DNA from: Branchiostoma floridae
Lineage: Eukaryota; Chordata; Leptocardii; Amphioxiformes; Branchiostomatidae
DNA length: 64,000 nt
Assembly: GCF_000003815.2 (NCBI RefSeq)
Contig: NC_049983.1
Location: forward strand, 15,934,246 to 15,998,245
Reading direction: 5' to 3'
Shown here: positions 40,901 through 50,900 of the stretch, in pieces
Position numbering within the stretch: position 1 is the first letter of the stretch
Layout: the number at the start of each line of letters is the position of its first letter
Made by a program: the position numbers and the translations under genes
Notes under the pieces: model-generated
What the model saw: only the letters and a program-made list of their open reading frames with translations
The model's database searches: none
Told to the model about the DNA's origin: nothing

Positions 40901-43900
40901 TTTCAACATAGCAGACATACACATGATAGTAGTCTGAATGGCGTTGGAATTTATAACAGATATACATAATCTATTGGGTCCGCATATGTACATGAATACA
41001 ATATATGTAAAAAATAGTATACAACATCCTTAACATTAAGTACCCATCCTTGCAAACTAAGTGTCTAAAGTCTTCTTGTACAGATTGATGGCTGTGTGCA
41101 GGAACGAGTTCTGAAGTCTTTCTATTTACAAACTTTCTATCTAGCCCTACCTATAAGAACTATTGTCCAGTCTAAATCATTAATATTGCTTATTTGATTG
41201 TTTGAATAAGAACAACATTGAAGCCCCCAACTGCGACTGGAAAGCCTGGACAAACAACCATCTCGAACGTTGTAGAAGACAACCCTATCTTGCTCGGTAA
41301 GTAACATTATGTATTTCCATAATACATTGTCGAGATTTTACCCCTTGAAACTAAGTTGGTCAGTGAAATGTATACATTAGGACTGGCCATGTGAGACTGT
41401 GGGGCACTGCTGGGTATGCTACTTAAGACACGATTGATTTTCATGTCGATTGCCTTTGTACAAGGGCACCTAGAATGGCGTTTAAGTACCATCCGTAATC
41501 GACATGTATATAGTGTCTTAAGTACCCTTCACGGCAATGCTACATAGTTTCCCATCACCACTACTGTCACGTAGACCAAGCTTCTATCAATGACACCCAG
41601 TTCACCGTGCCGTGGTTTTTGGCTGAAAATAGTTCAATAGGGGTGAAATGTTTGGTACCATAAATTTGTTGCTGTTCATCATGATAAATTTTCCCATCCC
41701 GAATCTTTAAAATATCTGCATCGAATGATATTTGCGTTGTCATTTGATTTAAGACACCAGATTGTGTGAATTGTTGAACCGGCAAAAGTTTAACAGCGGT
41801 GAAAAATGTAGGAATTGCTCCCTATCATGAAACATTTTTATCCCGAATTTTGCAGACATCTTCATTGTTGTTATTGCTTCCTGTGTTGCCATATTATCTA
41901 AGGTTCCGTACTATGTCCATTTTTTAAACGGTACCAAATAACAACCAACTAATTAGCTATTTTATCTTCATTTACTCCACTGCCAGGCTCCCTATTAGAC
42001 TGTACCGTCATGCCAACCGGCATGTACCCGGACCCGCAGGACTGTACCATGTTCTACCAGTGCATGGGAGATCCCAGCATCTCGCAACCCTTCCACATGC
42101 CCTGTCCACCAGGAACACTCTTCGATTGGAACCTTTTCGTCTGCACACACACGTCGGTCTGTACCATCTGTAAGTATATGTAACATTATACACACATGAT
42201 AGATTTTATTCCAATCCATACATGAAAATGTATCTTGTTTTCATGTATCTTTTTATGAGCCGTGCTGAAGAGGATTTCAATCTCATACACGTTTGGGACT
42301 GTCATATTTAGTTGAACTGATAAGTAGAATCGATTTGATAATTAGACTGGTTATGCTGAACAAAATCTTAACTGCTTTATAAATGTACAGCTTCCACGTC
42401 TGAGCTGCCTACACCCCATCTCCCAACACCTGTCGTGAATGTACCAGCAGCAAACCTTCCACCCACGACCCCACTCACGGCAACTGTCGAACCTTCAGGT
42501 CAGTCCTGGGCAATTGCAATACGTTACATAAGCTGTACAAGCAGTGTAGCCTTTCCCAATGAACTTCATTTCGATGAAGTGGCGTACCTAGCACAAGAAC
42601 GAGTGTATGCCGAGTTTCTTTCGTCGTTTCTTGTCAATCTTAATCTACCTTAGGCTAGGAATCTCCAAACAAAAATGCAAAGTCATGACACGTACACACA
42701 GCAACCACCCGGATACAATCAAGCAAAGTGGACTTGGGCCCGGACAAGGCGTCCATATCAGATGAAGTCTCGTTACAAAACGCCTCATGAAAGACAGTGC
42801 AACAACATTTTCTTATATACTTGTTTTCTACTCTCACTGACTCTTTTCCGTAGTGTCTGGCAGCTGTTCTAGCAGTCCATGTAGGTCGGGAGGAACCTGT
42901 CAAGATGACGTGAACGGATACACCTGTGTCTGTCCTCCTTATGCGGCCGGGAGGAACTGTGAAACAGGTCTGTTTCCAATTCATGAGTCTAATGCATGTT
43001 AATTTCATTTATTTTCTTAATTGTCATCAAAAGAACCGATGTCTTCCTCATACCTCATAAGCAAATTACGTTTACACTTAGATGACTTAGAAAACAATGA
43101 CAATAAATGAAGAAATTTTCAAGCCACAGGAAAATGTTTAATTCTTATATACTTAAATACACGCTTTCACAAATAGCATGAGCTTATACCCCCTTTCCAC
43201 TAGGACGGCGCTCTCACGGCGCTCTCTCTGCGACCTCAAATATGGAAGAGCGCGGTGAGAGCGCGGTGGGATCGCCAAGGTCGCCATGGGAGCGCGCAGA
43301 GAGCGCGGTGGGAGCGCCACGGTCGCCATGGTCGCCATCACCTCCGCGACTGTTTTGAACCTGCTCAAAACAGTCGCCGTGAGAGCGCCGTGGACGGCGA
43401 TCTAACGATGAGCGCAGAGAAAGCGCCAAAAGAGCGCGCAGCGAGCGCCGTGAGCGCCAAGAGAGCGCACGGCGAGCGCGGCGAGCGCAATAGGTCTCAA
43501 CAGTGGTTTATGATACCAAATTAGCTAGGACGGCGCTCTCACGGCGCTCTCTCTGCGCTCTCAACTGCGGTTTGAGAAGAAGTATATTTGAAACAGACAG
43601 AACCCGGAGAAATGTTTAATATGTACCGATGATTTACAATCAAACAAACTGAGAAGGAATGACCAGGGTTTAAAAAAAGGTTTATCATTTCTCAACTTAT
43701 AATTTCAACATGATGACATCAATTTTCTTGTTCTTCATCTGTACATTTATATATTTGAAGTCCTGTTTTCAATAAATCGAAGTGTTTCAGTTTTGTATGA
43801 TTTACACTGAAAGCGTGGCATGATAAAGCAATTTATGGTGAACAAGCTACATGACAGATTTAAGAAAAAGGAACAAGACAAACGTGTATATTTCGGGCTG

Positions 43901-46590
43901 AGTGACTGTACAGTGAACAAAATGTAATTTGTTTACAGCCTAGATTTTATTCTTTGAATGTTATGTAAGACGTAAAAGGATGACTTTAAAGATACCAAAA
44001 TACACTAAACATCAAAAGATTCGTTCTCTATCTCTGAAATTCGTTGAACAATCTTTCAAACTTTTGTTAGCTCATAAAAAGATGCTGACATTTGAGTTTT
44101 TCGTCGCGGTGAGAGCGCGCTGGGGTCGCAGGAGCGATTCCACTAGAGCAGTTTTTCTGGCGTCGCGGCGCTCTCACGGCGCTCTGGCCAATTTTCTATC
44201 GCAGCGAGAGCGCGGTGAGAGCGCCGTCAAGTGGAAAGGGGGCCTTAGGGGCTTACAGAAGTGCTTTTGAAAACATGACCTTAAAATTTTGCATTTGTCT
44301 TAAAATCACAGCAGACAGACAACCTGAGTATAAGGAAAACTTGCAAGAAACCGTGCATTTCACAAAAATCATTGTGTTGTCCTGTATGATGAGTTTTCTT
44401 TGCCTTATTCTATGTAGTTTGGCAGTCCGACAAGTGCTATCGGTTCTCGGACGACAGCCTGTCCAATCAACAGGCCTCCAGTACCTGTGTCAGCATGAAC
44501 GGCCACCTTGCGGATATCCAGGACACTGCACAGCAGCAGCTGATTGCAAGCTACATGAACCCTGGACATGACCAGTCGTTTTGGGTCGCCAACAAGATTT
44601 CGTCATCTTTCTGTAGTTTTGGGGCTGGCTCTGGTACCAATAGTTTGTGGTTATCTTGTAGATAAAGTGAAAGTGAAGATTGTAAGAATTAAGGAAGTTA
44701 GAGATGATGTGTTCTCACCTGAGCCCTTTTTTCAAACCTCGAGTTCACGTTTATTCTATGACTTTAAGTTTATTCAATTCTAATAAAAATTTCTTTGCAG
44801 CGGCTTCTACGTGGATGTACAACAATGGTTCCATCAACTTCGACATCTGCGTGCTGTTGAACAGCGCCTATGGTTACAAGGGGACCTACCAGCGCTGCGA
44901 GGAGCAACACAACTACATCTGCGAGTCTGGTGAGTATTTACACTGTTCCCCAGCTTCTGGTCGTCGTTCAGTATGGCCATTACTTTGTTTACCTCTTAAA
45001 AAAACGTTTCTCGCAAGCCGCGGTGCCAGGTTCAGAATTGTGGTTGCACGCGTCCACGTTTAATTACAGTATACAGATGGCGGCCTGAACTGGCTGTATT
45101 CATGTAGGTATGATTTTATGGATCCATGTTCAGTAACATCATAAGAATGTATATTCTGTACAAACATTTATGTTCATTGAACAATGCTATCATGGATGAA
45201 AAGTAGTATTCCAGTGTATCCACAACACGGTTAAGTACAAGCAGATAAAGGTTGGACTTTATTTGGTGTCATCGTTATCATGGGCATTTCAAGTCGAAGT
45301 AAACCTTTGTTCAAGTTTTTTCTGGTGTATTACCCCAGCCGCCGGGCCATGTCAGCCGAACGTGTGTCAGCACGGAGGGTACTGCGTCTCTTGTTTCGGG
45401 GAATCCAGCATCTTCTGTATCTGTCCTCAGGGTTACAGCGGGCCCCGCTGTGAGATAGGTATGTTTTAAGAGACATTCTATTTTAGAGCAGTCCTGTGAG
45501 TCTTCCTTTAAATACAGTATAAGTTTGAAAATGCGAGTTGTATATACAGAAATCATTACACATGTTTGCTTCATCAGCGTGGTCATCTGTTGATCACCAC
45601 CTGTTGTAAGACGTTTTAGACTTGTATTATCAATTCTGCATCGTGGCGGGATGGGATGTTGCTAGTAGCTGTGCAAGCTGCACTGCCTTGCACCGGTGTA
45701 CTCTAAAGTTACGACTGCCGCTGCCTGCTTATTCCAGAACTATGAAAACCTTACGCACCTGCTTCTCTCATTTCCTACTGAACCTTACTTCTCTTACATA
45801 TTTCTGTAGGAATGTTGTCACGAATTGGAAGCCTAGGCAGGATTAGGAAGCAACCTTCTGCCTACTTTTCTTTTTTCCTCGTGTGCATCATTTAAGGTCA
45901 TTCATCGAATAAGAAATACTCTTATACGTCTTTATGTTATAGTCGACCTGTGCCTTCCCAACCCCTGTCCGTTTGACTGGACCTGCTCGATCCAGGCAGG
46001 CGGGATCCACTGTGCAGGTAGATAACCGTTTCGTATGAAATAAATGATGTATTTCCTCTTCATGTCATTTCCGCGACTAAATATATAGTCCAAGCATTGA
46101 AATGCCAATAAACATATGTATGACAGAATGTCAATGTGTAGGCATTCTCTCATTCTCTCTAATATACTCACTGTATCATTATCTGTATAGATCGTTATAC
46201 TCTTCCAGACATTGTCAACTACACCTCTATTGCATGTCATTGACTTCATATTCATATTCATACCCATGTTGTTATCTAAATGACAGCACAGTCACTTTCT
46301 TGCATATTCCCTGGAATGATATAGAATCTCAATCTCAAGAGTTAATTACATTCATAGAAAAAGGATCTTTAAAAGATGTTTTTCATCTATTAACCCATTG
46401 CTGTTGGATTTTTTAAGTGATCTAAATTCTATACTATTTGCGTGGGCGCTCAGTTCATATCTTTCTTTCCACAACAGTACCAACTGGAGTGAAGGCTACC
46501 CGCTCAGGCTTCTGCACAGCGACCTCTTGCGGTGCCGGTTTGATCTGCATTGAGGATGGCACGATGGGCTATTCCTGTATCCGTGGCTGA
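22744..46590 (+). CDS. gene 2: secreted VWA-Cache (alpha2delta/CACHD1-like) protein with chitin-binding, EGF and C-type lectin domains
   Basis: Thirty-five phase-consistent exons give about 1452 aa: 22744-22941, 26058-26286, 26461-26626, 26772-26919, 27497-27623, 33151-33221, 33593-33697, 33900-34121, 34672-34765, 34987-35094, 35224-35376, 35580-35734, 35873-36028, 36265-36381, 36482-36599, 36848-36935, 37041-37124, 37333-37443, 37823-37895, 38212-38264, 38474-38579, 38789-38980, 39369-39428, 39778-39856, 40215-40305, 40721-40807, 41211-41296, 41987-42169, 42391-42498, 42854-42967, 44418-44657, 44801-44929, 45339-45458, 45943-46017, 46478-46590. Domains: signal peptide (1-20), VWA_N (about 40-190), VWA (about 210-420), Cache (about 450-700), cysteine-rich alpha2delta-like region (to about 1035), PSI-like (to 1064), linker, CBM14 (1093-1153), EGF (1190-1227), C-type lectin (1228-1350), EGF-like units (1351-1452). 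The total is an exact multiple of three and ends at TGA. No membrane helix or GPI tail is evident, so it should be secreted. It is a tandem paralogue of gene 1 up to the PSI-like unit. Confidence 0.86.
23814..24774. mobile_element. piggyBac-like non-autonomous element, copy A
   Basis: About 960 bp flanked by TTAA (23814-23817 and 24771-24774), with inverted ends CCCTATTCAGAC and GTCTGAATAGGG next to long G or C runs. A TTAA target plus CCCT...AGGG ends is the piggyBac hallmark. No transposase is present. It contains five perfect TGACGTCA palindromes (24008, 24157, 24168, 24181, 24419). It is nearly identical, in inverted orientation, to copy B at 31822-32776. Confidence 0.85.
24798..25290 (-). 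mobile_element. tRNA-derived SINE
   Basis: On the minus strand the element starts at GGGGCCGCG (25290) with a box A-like TAGCACAGTGG (25271-25281) and a box B GGTTCGAATCC (25228-25238). It continues about 400 bp and ends in an A tract (T run at 24798-24816). The polymerase III boxes, body and oligo-A tail define a SINE. The body resembles a repeat common in marine invertebrates, from memory only. Confidence 0.85.
26058..34121 (+). CDS. gene 2 VWA_N and VWA exons
   Basis: Exons 26058-26286, 26461-26626, 26772-26919, 27497-27623, 33151-33221, 33593-33697 and 33900-34121. Residues 212-221 read VVIVIDVSLS, giving the DxSxS metal site at D217. AGVVSFSD follows on the next exon, and IIFLTDG (residues 323-329) gives the distal Asp. 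VWA domains with a full MIDAS bind a divalent cation and protein ligands. In alpha2delta proteins this domain contacts the channel, but the partner here is unknown. A 5.5-kb intron splits the domain between 27623 and 33151. Confidence 0.86.
27320..27451. repeat. near-perfect 132-bp foldback
   Basis: Perfect 23-bp arms GGTGTATATGGTGTCATAAC... (27320-27342) and its complement (27429-27451) enclose a second arm pair TGCTATAACCACC / GGTGGATATAGCA (27351 and 27408). The central loop holds CGTTCGCTTCGCTT. It is a non-coding MITE-like foldback in gene 2 intron 5. Confidence 0.8.
29877..30185. repeat. imperfect tandem duplication, unit about 153 bp
   Basis: Two diverged units each begin with AAGTAAAATGCTTCTG (near 29878 and 30035), followed by similar CTTTGT, TGGAATCAT, ACAAT/GCAAT and GTCTGAAG blocks in the same order. 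Non-coding. Confidence 0.55.
31822..32776. mobile_element. piggyBac-like non-autonomous element, copy B (inverted)
   Basis: About 955 bp flanked by TTAA (31822-31825 and 32773-32776) with the same CCCTATTCAGAC ends as copy A. The internal sequence is its reverse complement at very high identity by eye. It has five TGACGTCA sites (32163, 32401, 32414, 32425, 32574). Confidence 0.85.
34672..36381 (+). CDS. gene 2 Cache-domain exons
   Basis: Exons 34672-34765, 34987-35094, 35224-35376, 35580-35734, 35873-36028 and 36265-36381. Landmarks are MVGSYYDFF, GVTAVDISMNIVFNEI, KYSFAFLVDREG and DGRVLLHRDLPKPMEW, the classic Cache strands of alpha2delta/CACHD1 proteins. In that family this region binds small ligands such as amino acids; no ligand can be read from the sequence here. 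Confidence 0.85.
36482..40807 (+). CDS. gene 2 cysteine-rich alpha2delta-like region ending in a PSI-like unit
   Basis: Twelve exons (36482-36599 to 40721-40807) match gene 1 4381-8861 exon for exon. The last two form one PSI-like unit (DCQDRCSIQ, then LPHCDWCAEFDVPVCREVC). Gene 2 has only this single unit, where gene 1 expands into three PSI-plus-module cassettes. Confidence 0.82.
37980..38070. repeat. TAGA/TATA simple repeat
   Basis: Low-complexity ATAGATAG, TATATA and GAGAGA tract in a gene 2 intron. A similar short TATATA tract lies at 40155-40197. Confidence 0.8.
41211..41296 (+). CDS. gene 2 Thr/Pro linker exon
   Basis: Open in the required phase (2 to 1) and encodes TTLKPPTATGKPGQTT, a linker between the PSI-like unit and the chitin-binding domain. 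The acceptor GAATAAG is weak. A fossil copy of this exon start sits in gene 3 at 50348. Confidence 0.6.
41412..41530. repeat. imperfect foldback in gene 2 intron
   Basis: TACTTAAGACAC and CATGTCGAT on the left pair with ATCGACATG and GTGTCTTAAGTACC on the right, giving a stem-loop of about 115 bases. Part of it recurs in a gene 3 intron at 50385-50440. Confidence 0.6.
41987..42498 (+). CDS. gene 2 chitin-binding type 2 domain and Thr/Pro linker
   Basis: Exon 41987-42169 encodes [18 protein letters not shown], then [18 protein letters not shown], with the cysteine spacing of CBM14/peritrophin-A. Exon 42391-42498 encodes a Pro/Thr linker ([20 protein letters not shown]). Gene 3 has near-identical equivalents. 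Confidence 0.9.
42854..42967 (+). CDS. gene 2 EGF-like domain
   Basis: One phase 1-1 exon with six cysteines in EGF order: [20 protein letters not shown], then CVCPPYAAGRNC. The symmetric phase is typical of shuffled EGF exons. Confidence 0.92.
43189..44242. mobile_element. GC-rich non-autonomous element with GGCGCTCTC-repeat ends
   Basis: About 1.05 kb bounded by CCCCCTTTCCACT (43189) and its complement ending at 44242. The inverted ends extend about 45 bp through GACGGCGCTCTCAC... subrepeats. The left terminal motif recurs at 43526-43570, suggesting a nested or partially duplicated end. The core is AT-rich and non-coding; Arg/Ala-rich frames in the ends are artefacts. Confidence 0.75.
44418..44929 (+). 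CDS. gene 2 C-type lectin-like domain
   Basis: Exons 44418-44657 and 44801-44929. CTLD marks: [47 protein letters not shown] and [11 protein letters not shown]. The EPN/QPD and WND calcium-sugar motifs are absent, so binding may be calcium-independent or to a non-sugar ligand. The donor after the first exon is TCTT|GTAGAT. Confidence 0.88.
45339..46590 (+). CDS. gene 2 C-terminal EGF-like domains and stop
   Basis: Exon 45339-45458 is an EGF unit ([27 protein letters not shown]). Exons 45943-46017 and 46478-46590 carry shorter cysteine units ([19 protein letters not shown] and [16 protein letters not shown]) and end at TGA 46588-46590. Confidence 0.86.
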
Positions 46591-46907
46591 TGAGGCATTA
46601 GTCATCACCTTCCTACACGGTTGTTGTCCAAGTGGCAACTTCCTGACTTGCTTGTCAGTTTTGATTTTGATTCATATTTCGTCATAAAGCTAGAAAGGGT
46701 CAATTCAGTGTTTCTGTAGCAACAGTAAAATCAAATCAAAGTTGAATTGATATATCAGGCTTTGTTTTGTTTTGTTTTAAGAATAGTGTACGTGTCGGCA
46801 ATGTCAGTGGTTTAGTAATAAGATACAAGCCACAAAATAGTCTTCTTTCAATTGATCAGATTCTGGCATGGTTGCCGCCCGTACATCAAGCTAACTGCAC
46901 TTTTATA

Positions 46908-46913
46908 AATAAA
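46908..46913 (+). terminator. polyadenylation signal of gene 2
   Basis: AATAAA about 318 bases after the gene 2 stop codon. Confidence 0.6.
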
Positions 46914-47363
46914 CTAAAAACAAATATATCATTAATCTAAATTGCAAATATATTTAGTATTTTGTCAGATATTTTGACAAATATCTGAAAAATCTGTCAT
47001 TTTCTTCTTGTGTCAGTTATGATTGTATTGAATGAGTAGGAAAGGCAGTTAATAGCAGTACAAATCACCAACATGACGTACTACATGAAACACCTAATTC
47101 ACTTCCTAAACTTTGTATCAGAACTGAGTACTTCTGACGTAGTTATCAGTAGTGACGACAATCAATGATTACCTGTCTTCAAATCCATTATCATTTGCCA
47201 ACCTTTTACGCAAGCTCGCATAAGTTTTGGTGACCTAGAGTGTGCCATTTATGTAATAGAACCAAAATGGCATAAGTGCTCAAAATGTTACGACACTCAT
47301 TGATTTGGATATGCAACGGTTGTGCGTTATACTTATATATAGTTATAGGTCAGTTGATGCAAT

Positions 47364-47600
47364 GTTCGATGTAACCAATCACCAAAACAATGTTAATGGA
47401 CTGTGGAACTTAATCACGAAATTCCAATAACAGATTCAGCGTACTTAGCAACGTCCCTGGGCACACGGCTGTTGTACTGCGAACCATAATTATTCTGGCC
47501 AGCTCAAATTATGATAAAAGTACATTAGGATAATATTGATTAAACTGTTTTTGTTCATAACCAGGGGTATTGTGTCTCCGTGATTTTTTGTTTTTGTTTC
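47364..47600 (+). promoter_or_regulatory. conserved upstream block of gene 3 (copy of gene 2 upstream)
   Basis: Aligned by eye with 22428-22650: TTCGATGTAACCA, AAATTCCAATAACAGA, CACACGGCT and TCAAATTATGAT occur in the same order and spacing. It is probably a duplicated promoter region. Confidence 0.5.
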
Positions 47601-47706
47601 ATCGAACATTAACAGCAGACGCCATGTTACAACGTTAAGAGACCCATCTGACAAGCATTACTAGTATAGACAAATCTGTTCTAAAAGTTGGGCAATAGAA
47701 AGGTTT

Positions 47707-47730
47707 ATGTGGGCCACCAAAGTGGTACGC
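47707..47730 (+). pseudogene. decayed copy of gene 2 exon 1
   Basis: ATG followed by codons reading ATKVV matches the gene 2 start (MATKVV) with one inserted codon. Similarity and the signal-peptide character are then lost. It lies downstream of the duplicated upstream block, as expected for a relic. Gene 3 now starts 290 bases further on. Confidence 0.5.
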
Positions 47731-47998
47731 CACCCCAGAGACAGACATACAAAAGCTCAGTGGGACTACGACATTGCCAGCCTTGTGTGTAGTCGTGGGA
47801 ACCTCCCAGTGACCGGCTTTCCTGTTGCAGGAAGTCAGAATATGGCCGTTTGCGTAACAGGTGTATTCAAACACATCAATTACCTGACAGGTTTAAAACG
47901 GGCACACCCAGGTCAGCGATGGACCCCTCCCATCATAATCTCGATCGGCTCACATTAAAAATCGTTTCCCGTGTTAACGAATCGCGACCGACGAAATC

Positions 47999-50900
47999 AT
48001 GGTGGTCTCCAAAGTATCTCTAGTTCTCTTTTTGCTTGCAGTGGCCTTCGGTGAGTCCTTGGACAATTTTTTGCACCAGTTGTATGTCAATATGTAGGCA
48101 TTCTAGCCGGTAGAAACACCGAACGTAGTACGGAAGGTGCGTATATTGTTAACACAAAACACAGTCAGAACTTTTAAGAATGAATTCATGTCACTTTTTA
48201 TCAATGGTTTGACTTAAATTCTAAGATTTATAAACTGTGGAGACACTTATAAAACTGTATAAATATTAGGCTCAACAGGAGGGAATTAAATGTATTCTAG
48301 CCTACAAGTAAGACAGGTACAATATGCTTAGTTGTTTTCTGTATTTGTTTAGATTCCGGCAGTGCACAATGCGATGAGACACTAAGGTCCACGGCAGGCG
48401 TGATATCCTCCCCGGGGTACCCAGGCGACTACCCACCGAGAGTCGACTACACCTGGTGCGTCGATGTAGAGGGTGCTACAGGTACGTATGGGAGGGTCAC
48501 GTGCGTCCCCACAATACGGATAATTCTTCCTTCATGGAGTAGCTCCCGGAGGTCGTGAATGTCGTTCGTACAGTACAGCCATGAGACAATACAAATAGTC
48601 TGTAGAGCTCTGCGAACAGCCCGGAACACTGCAGACACTAACAATGAAGTCAATGCCATTGTTCCTTAGCCGGCAGACTCGTGAAGAAGCCATTGCTTAG
48701 ATCATTGGCAAGCACTACAAAACTATCTATCTGGAAGTAACACGTTTGTTTTGTACTGGTCTTCATAGCCTTAGTGTACATTGCAAACGTTTCACCTACA
48801 CTGGTAACGTGACGCAAGACGCGGAAGGTTTGTTGGGGCTTCTTTTGAGGAGGGGTTAATGTTGCCACAATGGTTATATAACGTTACATGTAGGTTCCAA
48901 TAAATGGATCTTTAGCACGTATGATGTTTGGTGGCGCCGTGACGGTGTCAAGAGATGATCTAAACAGAGAGATGAGAACATAGAAAAAAGGATAGAGATC
49001 CAAAGCAATACCGGTAGATACTGACATGACGAGAGAGAGAAAGCATTTCTCCTAAAAAATATTGCTTCAAATGGTCATTCTAACAATAGTGGGAATTACC
49101 CATTAACAAATTCTAAAGACAACATTAAAATCAATACGATTTCAAGATTGTACTTAAGGTACTTCTGGTGTCATTGCAGCCATAAGCGTCACTTTCTTGG
49201 GTGAGTTTCAATTGGAAATCAACGAGGACAATGACGGGACAGAATCGTGTAAGGACTCAATGGAGATAGGACAGGGAAACATCCCGTTCCGGGACTCTAT
49301 CGGCATCTTCTGTGGGAACAGCACCCCGCCAGCACAGAGTGTGGGCACCGGGCAGATGTGGGTGAACCTGTACTCAGACAGGAACGTGGAAATGGCAGGG
49401 TTCCAACTGGTCTACAGATCAGGTTCGTTGTGTACATTTAACTTTAAATTAATTGTGAATTCGTTCCCGGACGCTAACTGCAAGTGAAAAAAAAACAATA
49501 AAGATCAAACAGTTCAATATGTGTCTACTCTAGGTAGAATACTGACTCCATTTTCTAACTTTTTGGGCTTGACTTCATTTTCTGAAACAGTGGAAGACGA
49601 AGGATTCCACTTGCAATGTGTCGGTTCTGAAAATGAAAAGATATTTAAATATGTAATCATCTTAAGGATTGTTTAAAATAGAATGAATTCGGTTTCGGTG
49701 ATTAAAAAGTGTAATCTTCATTTCCTGGACTGATCAGGAACGTGAGCAACAACACCTACGCCAATGATTGTACTGGTAACGATAACAATACGTCAAGTAC
49801 AAATTGTGATTATTTTATCGTAATCTTACTCAGATTGCCACATTGAGATTCAAATGGAGCATAGTCAGATTGCCGATTTTGTGCACCACATACATATATA
49901 TCGACCATGATAGTAATGACCATGTTACACAATATAGAAAGATTAAAAAGTTCAGAGATTACAAAATTCACTGTAGCGTCAGGTAAAATGTAAACAATAA
50001 TTGTTACGTCGTGAACTACACCTATAGAATCTACTATTCCCCAAACAGCTGGCATAAAGATCTGTGCTGAATATTGTCAGATACTGTTCTTCATTATTTA
50101 GGGATTTGATTATATGTTTTAACCTCTTACAGATCTCGATGTGTGCTACAGTTCTCCCTGTACTAACGGAGGCACGTGTATGTCTGACCTGACTACCTAC
50201 ACATACACCTGTAGCTGCCCACCTGGATGGGATGGAGCTAGCTGTGAAGTACACGTAGGTGAGTTTTAAGCCCCGTGTCACACATATTCATTCAGGATCT
50301 TCCTCTGACATTGCTATTGACCAAAGTCGACGATGGGTTTGAATAAGAACAACGTGGAAGCCCGCCAATCGAAAATGGCGATTGTTAAGTACCATCCGTA
50401 ATTGACATGAATATCGTGTTTTAAGTACCCTTCTCGAAAATGCTATATACAGTTTCACATAACCACATAGTTACATATAGATCAGCTGCGAACCAGAGGG
50501 CGCTCAGTGCACCGCGCCTTGATTTCCGGTCGAAATTAGTTTAATGGAGGTAGGATTTGTAGTATCGTAAATAAATTGTTTTCTTTTATGATATATTTTC
50601 TAATCTCAAGTCTTGAAGATGTTTGAGATACTGTACTTTGTAAGATACTGCATTGTTCTAACCGCTAATATTTTGTCCTGCTTTGCTTCACTACCGTTGG
50701 CAACAGGCTCCCCGGTAGACTGCACAGGCAAGCCGGCTGGCATGTACCCAGACCCGCAGGACTGTACCATGTTCTACCAGTGCACGGGAAACCCAAATAA
50801 CCCGCTTCCCATGCACATGCCCTGTCAACCAGGAACGCTCTTTGATTGGAACCTGTCCGTCTGCATATTTACATCGCACGCGCATTGTGTCATCTGTAAG

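Larger units (their letters stand above)
46591..47998 (+). other. gene 2 3' UTR and gene 2-gene 3 intergenic region
   Basis: The 3' UTR probably ends soon after 46913. Positions 47364-47740 resemble the upstream DNA and exon 1 start of gene 2. No other feature is supported. Confidence 0.6.

Noticed and set aside
43153-44271. Arg/Ala/Glu-rich open frames on both strands
   Set aside because: They arise from GGCGCTCTC subrepeats of a transposon; no splice or domain support.
47707-47958. 83-codon frame beginning MWATKVV as the gene 3 start
   Set aside because: Only the first few codons resemble gene 2; there is no signal peptide core and no donor in phase with the CUB exon. The ATG at 47999 gives a proper signal peptide.
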